A DNA stretch of 64,000 bases from CBDHDJ01 sp965261645 (GTDB lineage Bacteria > Pseudomonadota > Alphaproteobacteria > SHVV01), in NCBI GenBank assembly GCA_965261645.1, contig CBDHDJ010000004.1, forward strand, positions 1,860,001-1,924,000, written 5' to 3'. A model generated the notes under the pieces. That model did no database searches and was not told where the DNA came from. It saw nothing but the letters and a program-made list of their open reading frames with translations. This document shows, in pieces, positions 9,180 through 17,041 of this stretch; the stretch's first letter is position 1, and each line of letters opens with the position of its first letter. The translations under genes were made by a program, and so were the position numbers.

Positions 9180-9962
9180 ATGGTTGAGTTCGCTCTGCCG
9201 GCCAACTCGACGATCGGCACCGGGGTCACCCATCCCGCCCCCGACGGCGCGCGCCGCCTCAAGCGGATTCGGGTTTACCGCTGGAATCCCGACGACGGCA
9301 AGAACCCCCGCCTCGACACCTTCTCCGTCGACCTCGAGAGCTGCGGGCCGATGGTCCTCGATGCGCTCATCGCCATCAAGGACGAGACGGACGCGACGCT
9401 GACCTTCCGCCGCTCGTGCCGCGAGGGCGTGTGCGGCAGCTGTTCCATGAACATCGACGGGACGAACACGCTCGCCTGCACCAAGGCCATCACCGACATC
9501 AAGGGCGACGTCAAGGTCTACCCGCTGCCGCATCTGCCGGTGGTCAAGGACCTCGTCCCCGATATGACGACGTTCTATGCGCAATACACCGCGATCAAGC
9601 CGTGGATGCAGACCCAGTCGCCGCCGCCGCCCGACAAGGAGCGCCTGCAATCGCCCGAGGAGCGCGCCCGGCTCGATGGCCTGTGGGAATGCATCCTGTG
9701 CGCCTGCTGCTCGACGAGCTGCCCGAGCTATTGGTGGAACGAAGAGCGCTATCTCGGCCCGGCGGTCCTGTTGCAGGCTTATCGCTGGATCGCGGACAGC
9801 CGCGATGAGGTCACGGGCGAGCGGCTCGACGATCTCGAGGATCCGTTCCGCCTCTATCGCTGTCATACCATCATGAATTGCACCAAGACCTGCCCCAAGG
9901 ACCTGAACCCGGCGCAGGCGATCGCCGAAACCAAGAAGCTGATGCTCAAGCGCCAACAATAA
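9180..9962 (+). CDS. sdhB: Succinate dehydrogenase iron-sulfur subunit
   Basis: SdhB passes electrons from the flavin to ubiquinone through three iron-sulfur clusters. The 2Fe-2S ligands begin at C80 in CREGVCGSCSMNIDG, the 4Fe-4S group is CILCACCSTSCP, and the 3Fe-4S/4Fe-4S part is CHTIMNCTKTCPKDLNP. The 260-residue length is normal. The 72 bases between sdhA and sdhB contain no gene. Start: ATG directly after GAGCCTCGCCC; the ribosome site is weak. Confidence 0.97.
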   Translation: MVEFALPANSTIGTGVTHPAPDGARRLKRIRVYRWNPDDGKNPRLDTFSVDLESCGPMVLDALIAIKDETDATLTFRRSCREGVCGSCSMNIDGTNTLACTKAITDIKGDVKVYPLPHLPVVKDLVPDMTTFYAQYTAIKPWMQTQSPPPPDKERLQSPEERARLDGLWECILCACCSTSCPSYWWNEERYLGPAVLLQAYRWIADSRDEVTGERLDDLEDPFRLYRCHTIMNCTKTCPKDLNPAQAIAETKKLMLKRQQ

Positions 9963-9993
9963 GGCGTGGGCCCGCGCACGGAGGACGGTAGCG

Positions 9994-11487
9994 GTGAAGC
10001 AACTGCATCATTTCGTCAATGGTGAACCCGTAACGGGCACCGCCCGTCGCGTGGGCCCGATCTTTAATCCCGCGACCGGTGAACAGACCGGCGAGGTGCC
10101 CTTCGCCAGCCCGGGCGAGATCGACCAGGCGGTCACGGCCGCCCGAGAGGCGCTGCCGGCCTGGGCCGAGATGACGCCGGCGAGCCGCGCGCGCCTGCTG
10201 TTCCGGTTCCGCGAAGTTGTGCAGGATCACGTCGACGAGCTCGCCGGGTTGCTCACTGCCGAGCACGGCAAGACCTCAGCCGATGCCAAGGGCTCGGTGA
10301 CGCGGGGCCTCGAGGTTGTCGAGTTCGCCTGCGGCATTCCGCATTTGCTCAAGGGCGAGTTCTCCTCAAGCGTGGGCAGCGAGATGGACAGCTGGTCCCT
10401 GCGCCAGCCGGTCGGCGTCTGCGTCGGCATCTCGCCGTTCAATTTTCCCGCCATGGTGCCGATGTGGATGTTCCCGATCGCGCTCGCCTGCGGCAACACC
10501 TTCGTGCTCAAACCCTCGGAAAAGGATCCCTCGACGCCGATCCGCATCGCCGAGCTGGCCGCCGAGGCGGGCATCCCGGCCGGCGTCCTCAACGTCATCA
10601 ACGGCGACAAGGAAGCGGTCGATGCGCTGCTCGCCCATCCGGATGTCGCCGCGGTCAGCTTCGTCGGCTCAACCCCGGTGGCGGAGTACATCTACAAGAC
10701 CGCAGCAGCGAACGGCAAACGCGTGCAAGCGCTGGGCGGCGCCAAGAACCACATGGTGGTGATGCCCGACGCCGACCTCGATCAAACGACGGAAGCGTTG
10801 ATCGGCGGCGCTTATGGTTCGGCCGGCGAGCGCTGCATGTCGGTTTCGGTCGCGGTCGCGGTCGGCGATGCCGGCGATCCGTTGATCGAGCGCCTCACGC
10901 CACGCGTCTCCGGCCTCAAAGTCGCGCCGGGCGTGGATCCAGACTCGGAGATGGGTCCGCTCGTGACGCGCGAGCATCTCGCACGGGTGCGGGGCTACAT
11001 CGACCTCGGCGTCGAGGAAGGCGCCGATCTCGTGCTCGATGGCCGCGACCTCAAGCTCCAGGGTTACGAGGACGGCTATTTCATCGGCGGCTCGGTGTTC
11101 GACAACGTGACGGCGGACATGCGCATCTACAAAGAGGAAATCTTCGGGCCGGTGCTGTCGGTGATGCGGGTGCCCGATTTCGACACGGCCGTCGCTCTCG
11201 TCAACGAGCACGAGTTCGGCAACGGTGCAGCGATCTTCACCGAGGACGGGGGCACCGCCCGCACCTTCGCCGACCGGGTCAAGATCGGTATGGTCGGCGT
11301 CAACGTGCCGATCCCGGTGCCGATGGCGTTTCACACCTTCGGCGGCTGGAAGCGCTCGTTATTCGGCGATCTCGCCATGCACGGGCCCGATGGGGTGCGC
11401 TTCTACACGCGGCTCAAGACGGTCACTTCGCGCTGGCCAGGTGGTGCGCTGGTGCGGGCTGATTTCTCGATCCCCACGCCACGCTAG
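9994..11487 (+). CDS. mmsA: Methylmalonate-semialdehyde dehydrogenase (CoA-acylating)
   Basis: MmsA converts methylmalonate semialdehyde or malonate semialdehyde to propionyl-CoA or acetyl-CoA in valine, thymine and inositol breakdown. The 497 residues match the family and carry the catalytic cysteine C281 in SAGERCMSVSVAVAVG, an MmsA hallmark. FNFPAMVPMWMFPIAL and VNVPIPVPMAFHTFGGWK are also specific to MmsA rather than to other aldehyde dehydrogenases. The start is GTG with GGAGG about 10 bases upstream. It lies 31 bases after sdhB and may be read from the sdh operon. Confidence 0.95.
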   Translation: MKQLHHFVNGEPVTGTARRVGPIFNPATGEQTGEVPFASPGEIDQAVTAAREALPAWAEMTPASRARLLFRFREVVQDHVDELAGLLTAEHGKTSADAKGSVTRGLEVVEFACGIPHLLKGEFSSSVGSEMDSWSLRQPVGVCVGISPFNFPAMVPMWMFPIALACGNTFVLKPSEKDPSTPIRIAELAAEAGIPAGVLNVINGDKEAVDALLAHPDVAAVSFVGSTPVAEYIYKTAAANGKRVQALGGAKNHMVVMPDADLDQTTEALIGGAYGSAGERCMSVSVAVAVGDAGDPLIERLTPRVSGLKVAPGVDPDSEMGPLVTREHLARVRGYIDLGVEEGADLVLDGRDLKLQGYEDGYFIGGSVFDNVTADMRIYKEEIFGPVLSVMRVPDFDTAVALVNEHEFGNGAAIFTEDGGTARTFADRVKIGMVGVNVPIPVPMAFHTFGGWKRSLFGDLAMHGPDGVRFYTRLKTVTSRWPGGALVRADFSIPTPR

Positions 11488-11508
11488 AGCTTGGCGCTCG
11501 AAACAGGT

Positions 11509-12023
11509 CTAGAAATCTCGCGTATAGGACACCGGCATCAACCGTAACTCGGCGGCCAGGGGATCCGACGGGTCCGGGAGGGCCGATCCGAAGCGGAATA
11601 TGAACCCGCCGGCCGTTGTCGGCGCCGCATCCGGCTCACCCGCCGCGGTCTCGATGTCAGCGAGGCGGATGACCGTGCCATCGACGACGATAATGCCCTC
11701 GTCCTCGGGCTGCTGCATCGCGCGAACGTCATGACGCCTTTGAAGTCTTCCTCGGTCGCGGCAGAACCCTCGGGTTCGCACAAGTCGCGGTCCTCCCTGA
11801 GGGCACCGTCGAGAAACCGGCAGTCCTTGCCAGTGACCCGATCGAGGGCAAGCTCGCTCAACCCCTTACCCGACCAGGCGGTCGTCGTTGCGGAGGTCAC
11901 CGCGACGATATGGTTAAGGGTAATGCTGCCAAGGAGCGGCACGCTACATCCAGCGATCAAAGGAACCACCCCGAGGACCATGGCCCTCAGGAACCAACCG
12001 CCGCGCATCCCTAGTCGAGCCAT
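11509..12023 (-). pseudogene. Putative lipoprotein, interrupted by a one-base frameshift
   Basis: The first part encodes a signal peptide with a lipobox (VPLIAGC around residues 20-26) and then SITLNHIVAVTSATTTAWSGKGLSEL, continuing to about FKGVMTFAR. After that the frame turns into Arg/Ser-rich shadow. The neighbouring frame picks up a sensible sequence, AMQQPEDEGIIVVDGTVIRL, that runs to MPVSYTRDF and a TAG. The join lies near 11722-11733 and needs one base added. The joined product would be about 170 residues, an outer-membrane or periplasmic lipoprotein of unknown function. It is either a recent pseudogene or a consensus error. I do not recognise the family. Confidence 0.65.
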
Positions 12024-12252
12024 AAACCGATTCCTTGCTCGTTGGGGCCGTTCGACCCCTTGAGCACCCGGTAAGCGGAGTCGCGGTTCTGCCGGATCTT
12101 GTTCTCGTTAGGGCGCGGCCGTGGACAAATTTCGCGGTCTCGTGCCCCGATGACTCCGCGGCCGGCCCCCTGACCTGCCCCTCATGTTAAGGATAACGGC
12201 CGCCACAGGGAAATGTTTTCCCGGAGCGCAGGTGAGGGTCAGATGCCCGGCG

Positions 12253-13146
12253 CTACCAGAGAAGCGCGGGAAGGGCGGCGGTCGGGATATGACCGGCGCG
12301 CACACACGCCGCAGCGAGATCGCCCGGGTCGGGTGATTCACCGGGCGCAAGCCCCCATTCGTCCGCATGAATACCGCCCGTGACAAGCACGCTGTCCAAA
12401 CCGGCGGCGAGCGCTCCGGCGATGTCGGTGTGCAGGCTGTCTCCGAAGGCGACGACGCGACGTCGATCGGTCGTCCCGAACCATTCAAAGCACGCATCAT
12501 AGGCTGGGCGATGCGGTTTGCCGTGATAGCGGGTGGGTCCACCGCGCGCCGCGTAGGCGGCGGCCAGCGCGCCGGCACAGGGGATGCGCCGGTCGCCGCG
12601 CATGACCGCCAGGTCGGGATTGACGCAGATCATGGGTAGAGCGGCGGCCAGCGCCTTGTCGAAGAACGCCTCATAGTCGTCGACCGTCTCATGCTCGTCG
12701 TCGAACAGGCCGGTATTGAGAATGAAGCTCGCCCGCACCAGCTCGTCGATTTCCTCAAAGTCGAGCCCGCGGGTGATGCCCCAGTCCCGCGCCGGCCCCA
12801 AGTGATAGTACGTCCGGCCGAGCGCGGCGTGCCAGGAATCGGACCGGCGCGCCAGGGCCCGGCGCGTCAGATCACCGGAGGTGATGATGTGGTCGTAGCT
12901 GGCCCGCGGGATGCCGATGGCCGACAGGCGATGGATCACGCGCTTCGCGCGCCGCGGGGCATTGGACAGGAAGACGAGCCGCATCCCCGCCCGGCGCATG
13001 CGAGCCAGGCAATCGAGCACGTCGGGGTAAGGCGCGTGGCCGTCATGGACCACACCCCACAAGTCAAGTATGGCGACATCGTAGGCGCCGGCCAGCGCGC
13101 GCACGCCTGGCAGCATCGGGATCGTCCGCTTCACGCGCCCGGACAT
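12253..13146 (-). CDS. HAD-superfamily class IIA-type protein (TIGR01459-like)
   Basis: The 297 residues show a HAD fold. Motif I is AILDLWGVVHDG with the nucleophile at D28, motif II is VFLSNAPRR, and the last motif is VAFGDSLHTDIAGALAAG. In motif I the position two residues after the nucleophile, normally the general-acid Asp, is Trp (W30); I recall this as usual for the TIGR01459 subfamily. Relatives include NagD-like sugar phosphatases and 4-nitrophenylphosphatases, but the substrate here is unknown. It is transcribed alone, with 229 bases of apparently empty DNA downstream. Confidence 0.85.
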   Translation of the reverse strand: MSGRVKRTIPMLPGVRALAGAYDVAILDLWGVVHDGHAPYPDVLDCLARMRRAGMRLVFLSNAPRRAKRVIHRLSAIGIPRASYDHIITSGDLTRRALARRSDSWHAALGRTYYHLGPARDWGITRGLDFEEIDELVRASFILNTGLFDDEHETVDDYEAFFDKALAAALPMICVNPDLAVMRGDRRIPCAGALAAAYAARGGPTRYHGKPHRPAYDACFEWFGTTDRRRVVAFGDSLHTDIAGALAAGLDSVLVTGGIHADEWGLAPGESPDPGDLAAACVRAGHIPTAALPALLW

Positions 13147-13224
13147 GGCCGCTCATAGCGCAACGCGCCGGAAGGTGTGCATCCCACGCGCCGTTGTGTG
13201 TGGGCTAAAATCAATGCGCGCCGA

Positions 13225-14442
13225 TTATGCGGACGTCATCTGGCTCGGCTGGGGCTCAGCGAACAGATAACCCTGACCATAGTCGATGTTGTAGTCGAGC
13301 AGGTCGATGACGATCTGCTCGGTCTCGACCTTTTCGGCAATGAGATCGACGCCCGACCTCTTCATCGCCGCCTTGAGGTCCGCAATGGCGACCGGCGCGC
13401 TGGCCTGCGCTTCCTGCGAGACCAGCATGTTGGCGTCGATCTTGACGAAGCGGAAATTGCGCTTGGCCAGACTGACGAAATCGACGTCGAGGCTCTTGAC
13501 CTGGTCCACCGAGAACGTGAAGCCCGCCTCCGCCATTTGACCGAGGTTGCCGTTGAAGTCCGTCGAATCGACACCATCGTGACCGAACTCGAAGATCAAC
13601 GTCCCGGCAAGCTCGGTGTTGTGCTCGAGAAAGTCCATGAACTGCTGGAAGAACTCGGCGTCGCCGAGGTTGTGCGGTGAGACGTTGCAGAAAAATCCGA
13701 TCCCCGGATTGTCGCGGCGCACCCGCCGGATGAATTGAACGCAGCGGAACAGGAGCATGTTGTCGATGGTGCCGATGAGGCCCATTTTAGTCGCGAGGCC
13801 GAGATATTGATCGGGCAGGATGATGCTGCCGTCCTCGTGGCGGATACGCGAGAACGTTTCGTAAAACTGCACATCGCGCCCGGGCAGCGTGACCACCGGC
13901 TGCACGTAGAGATCGATGCGGTTGTCGTGCAGCGCTTGCTCGGTGATCGCAATGACCTCGTCGTCGTTGAGCGTTTGCGGCACGATCACCGGCACCGGCT
14001 CGGTCGCATCGACGATCGCCGTCGGCCCCCGGCGTGGGCGGCTCGCCAGCTTGGGCGCGCGGGCGCCGGTGCGGGCGCTGAGCTGGGCGAGGAGCCCGCG
14101 CATGATGCGCATTTCGGAGACGACCTCGGCGCTGTTTTCGCTCAGCCCACCCTTCTCGAGGACCTCGGCGAGGCGCGCGATATCGCTCTCGAGTGCTGCG
14201 AGCTTGTCCGCTGCCCGGTCCTGGACCTCACCGAGCGCCGCGAGCGCCCGTCTCACGCTGTGCCGTCCGAAGGCGCGCGCCACGGTCTGGTGAAGGAGCG
14301 CGGCCAGGAGGAAGCCGATGGCGCCGGCGCCATAGGCAAGCGGCGGATCGATGTCGGGCAGGGCGCGCGGCAGGCCGAGCGCCAGGGCGGCGGCACCGGC
14401 ACCGTAAAGAAAAACTATGATGGCCTGCACCAACCACAGCAT
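13225..14442 (-). CDS. Membrane-anchored protein with degenerate EAL domain
   Basis: The protein of 405 residues has two N-terminal membrane segments (about 5-25 and 36-54), a coiled-coil-like linker (about 60-125), and a C-terminal EAL-type domain (about 160-400). EAL domains usually hydrolyse cyclic di-GMP. Here the signature EAL is ETF at 195-197 (QFYETFSRIR), and the DDFGTGYS loop is replaced by FSVDQVKSL. The VKIDANML lysine (K334), AEKVET glutamates and YGQGYLFAEP at 388-397 remain. It may therefore bind rather than cleave c-di-GMP, or act as a protein-interaction module. It stands alone on the minus strand between the HAD gene and pyrD. Confidence 0.85.
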   Translation of the reverse strand: MLWLVQAIIVFLYGAGAAALALGLPRALPDIDPPLAYGAGAIGFLLAALLHQTVARAFGRHSVRRALAALGEVQDRAADKLAALESDIARLAEVLEKGGLSENSAEVVSEMRIMRGLLAQLSARTGARAPKLASRPRRGPTAIVDATEPVPVIVPQTLNDDEVIAITEQALHDNRIDLYVQPVVTLPGRDVQFYETFSRIRHEDGSIILPDQYLGLATKMGLIGTIDNMLLFRCVQFIRRVRRDNPGIGFFCNVSPHNLGDAEFFQQFMDFLEHNTELAGTLIFEFGHDGVDSTDFNGNLGQMAEAGFTFSVDQVKSLDVDFVSLAKRNFRFVKIDANMLVSQEAQASAPVAIADLKAAMKRSGVDLIAEKVETEQIVIDLLDYNIDYGQGYLFAEPQPSQMTSA

Positions 14443-14567
14443 GGGGGGTTCATTCCGTCGTTCGATCCGCGCGCGCTCGTGGCCCGGGGCGGCGTCACGA
14501 TAGCGCTTTCAAGTTAACAGGACCATTCCGTTGCGAGCCACAAATTTCCGGCACCCGCCAGGCGGGC

Positions 14568-15632
14568 TCAAGCGACATCGACGCCGACCGCGTCGGCGAT
14601 ATGGGCGAACCCATCGGCCACGAGCAATGCCGCGAGGTCACGCTTGATCCTCTCGACCAGACCGGGGCCGTGGAACGCGAGCGCCGTGTAGAGCTGCACG
14701 AGCGACGCGCCGGCACGAATCTTCTCATAGGCATCACGCCCGGAAGCGATCCCTCCGGTTCCAACCAGGGTCACGCGCCGTGCGGTCAACCGGTGCATCC
14801 GGCGCAACAGATCGGTGGATTGTTCGAACAGCGGTGCACCGCTCAACCCGCCGGCCTCAGCGCGATACCGGCTCCGCAGGTGATCGGGCTGGGCGGCCGT
14901 GGTGTTGCTGATGATGAGGCCCTCGATGCCGCGTGCAAGGGTGACTTCCGCGATGGCTTCGAGCTCTGCGTCATCGAGATCGGGCGAGATCTTGACGAGG
15001 AGCGGCGCTGGCGCCGGCGCGCCGGGCGGCGGAGCCTCGCGCGCACCCTGCACACGACCGAGAAGCTCGTCCAGCGCCTCCTTCGCCTGCAAATCCCGGA
15101 GCCCCGGGGTGTTGGGCGAGGACACGTTAATAACGAAGTAATCGGCGAGCCCGTGCAGGGCGGTCAACCCTTTGACGTAATCCGCGGCGAAATCAGGGCT
15201 GTCGTGATTGGCGCCAACGTTGGCGCCGAGGAGGCCCGGCCCGCGGGGGCGTTCCGCCAGACGCGCGGCCACACGCACCACACCGGCGCTCGGGAAGCCC
15301 AGCCGGTTGATGACCGCGCCGTCTTCGTTCAGGCGAAACACCCGGGGCCGCGCCTGACCCGGCTGGGTGCGCGGCGTGACGGTGCCGATCTCGACGAATC
15401 CGAAACCGAGGCGAAGCATGGAGTCCGGCACCTCGGCGTTCTTGTCGAACCCGGCCGCCAGACCGATGGGGTTGGGAAACTCGCGGCCCCACAGCCGGAT
15501 GGCGAGCGCAGCATCGCTGCTGCGATCCGGGCTCGGCCCGAGGCCGCGCTTGAGCGCCCACAACGTGAGATGATGCGCCTGCTCGGGATCGAGTTGGCGC
15601 AAGACTGGCTGGGCGAGACTAAAGAGGTCCAC
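14568..15632 (-). CDS. pyrD: Dihydroorotate dehydrogenase (quinone), class 2
   Basis: PyrD oxidises dihydroorotate to orotate in pyrimidine synthesis and passes electrons to ubiquinone at the inner membrane. The 354 residues include the N-terminal membrane-binding helix LFSLAQPVLRQLDPEQAHHL typical of class 2, IGLAAGFDKNAEV for FMN binding, and the class 2 catalytic serine in NVSSPNTPGLRDLQ. Later motifs are LVKISPDLDDAELE and GTGGIASGRDAYEKIRAGA. The start lies 65 bases from the divergent subtilase-like gene. Confidence 0.97.
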   Translation of the reverse strand: MDLFSLAQPVLRQLDPEQAHHLTLWALKRGLGPSPDRSSDAALAIRLWGREFPNPIGLAAGFDKNAEVPDSMLRLGFGFVEIGTVTPRTQPGQARPRVFRLNEDGAVINRLGFPSAGVVRVAARLAERPRGPGLLGANVGANHDSPDFAADYVKGLTALHGLADYFVINVSSPNTPGLRDLQAKEALDELLGRVQGAREAPPPGAPAPAPLLVKISPDLDDAELEAIAEVTLARGIEGLIISNTTAAQPDHLRSRYRAEAGGLSGAPLFEQSTDLLRRMHRLTARRVTLVGTGGIASGRDAYEKIRAGASLVQLYTALAFHGPGLVERIKRDLAALLVADGFAHIADAVGVDVA

Positions 15633-15697
15633 GCCCCCGTCCGAGGCGCCGCGCCCGCTCCCTCGACTTTACCGCCATTACGCCCCATCCTTCATCG

Positions 15698-17023
15698 ATG
15701 CGAAGCTTGCTTGCAAGCCTCTTTTGCCTGGCGGCATTCGGCCTCGCGCCGGCGACCCTCCTCGCCGCGGACGGGACCAACTTGGCGCTTCCCTTCGCGG
15801 CGCTGAGAGCGGCAATCCAGGCCGGATGCCCCGCCCCGCCCGCCAAGCTGGCCGTGATGGCGGAGCGGATTGGTTCGGGCGCGCGAGGAATCACCCAGGA
15901 GGTGATCCGCATGGAGGAGGGCGATGCGGGGTGGCGGCGCAGCTTTGCCTTGCCGGCGCGGGGCCTCCTCGAGCTCACGCGCTTCGCCCCGGCCGGCGAG
16001 CTTCACCATATCAACGCCGAGTTCGCCGCGCTCATCGACGATACCCTGCGCCCCACTCTCACGGTGATCGCAGGGCCCGATTGCGAGATCGTCGAGGGCC
16101 GGCGGCTGATCTATGACGCCGCCGGACGGCCCGTCGAAATCGATGTGCTTGACGACGCGCTTGAGCTCACGCGTTCGAACGAGCTGCTCAACCCTCCCCT
16201 GCCCGACAGACCATCGCCTGACAGCTTTGCTCAGCGGAGCGGCGAGACCGTGACCGTCGCCGTCGTCGATACCGGCGTCAACTACCTGTTGCCCGAGATC
16301 GCGGACGCCTTGGCCCGCGATGGGGAAGGCCGCGCATTGGGTTACGATTTCTGGGAGCTCGACGCACGGCCCTTCGATGCCGATACGGCGCACTCTCCTT
16401 ATTTTCCGACACGGCGCGGCACGCGGGTGGCATCGCTCGTGATGCGCGAGGCGCCGGGCGCGCGGCTCATCCCCTATCGCTTTCCCCACCCCGATCCGCG
16501 GCGCATGGTGGATCTGCTGGCCGATGCCCACGCCAAGAACGTGGACATCGTGTTGATCTCCCTCGGCACCTCCAGCGCGAGCGGTTGGCGGGCGTTTGCC
16601 AGGGCCGCGGCGATGACGCCCGAGACGCTGCTCGTCGTCGCCGCCGGCGAGGGCGGCCGCGATCTCGACCGCGAGCCCTACTATCCGGCCGCGCTGCCGC
16701 TCGGCAACATGATCGTTGTCACATCGGCCAACGGCGCGGGCGAGCCGGCGTCGGGGGCCAATTGGGGAGCGGGTACGGTTCACCTCATGGTGCCGGGCGA
16801 GGATATCGAGGTGATCGATTTCGATGGAACGCTCGTCCGCGGCGCCGGGCCGCACCTAGCGGCGGCACGAATCACCGCCCTCGGCGTTCGTCTCAAACGC
16901 GCTCATCCGGACTGGCACGCTGACGAGCTCATGGCCGCGATCTTCGCCAAGGCCCGCCCGCCGAAGGAGGGCGGCTTGGCGCGCGTGAGTCACGGTCTGA
17001 TCGAGGATCCGCTGGCCGACTGA
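15698..17023 (+). CDS. Secreted subtilase-fold protein lacking the catalytic triad (pseudo-peptidase)
   Basis: A signal peptide is visible (hydrophobic core about residues 4-22, likely cleaved after LLA). From about residue 180 to 420 the chain follows the order of peptidase family S8: VTVAVVDTGVNY with D191, then a short RRGTRVASL segment, then VVAAGEGGRD, then RGAGPHLAAARI. Only the Asp survives. The His of HGT is R240, the oxyanion Asn is E318, and the Ser of GTS is G384. The protein is therefore very probably not a protease. The N-terminal 150 residues are unfamiliar. It ends 18 bases before the next gene and probably forms an operon with it. Alternative: a divergent hydrolase with other residues. 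Confidence 0.75.
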   Translation: MRSLLASLFCLAAFGLAPATLLAADGTNLALPFAALRAAIQAGCPAPPAKLAVMAERIGSGARGITQEVIRMEEGDAGWRRSFALPARGLLELTRFAPAGELHHINAEFAALIDDTLRPTLTVIAGPDCEIVEGRRLIYDAAGRPVEIDVLDDALELTRSNELLNPPLPDRPSPDSFAQRSGETVTVAVVDTGVNYLLPEIADALARDGEGRALGYDFWELDARPFDADTAHSPYFPTRRGTRVASLVMREAPGARLIPYRFPHPDPRRMVDLLADAHAKNVDIVLISLGTSSASGWRAFARAAAMTPETLLVVAAGEGGRDLDREPYYPAALPLGNMIVVTSANGAGEPASGANWGAGTVHLMVPGEDIEVIDFDGTLVRGAGPHLAAARITALGVRLKRAHPDWHADELMAAIFAKARPPKEGGLARVSHGLIEDPLAD

Positions 17024-17041
17024 GCCACCAAAGCACATGGC

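Noticed and set aside
12024..12252. Possible small gene in the gap after the lipoprotein
   Set aside because: Open frames are Arg/Pro-rich without a ribosome site; only a trivial GGGAAA/TTTCCC dyad is present.
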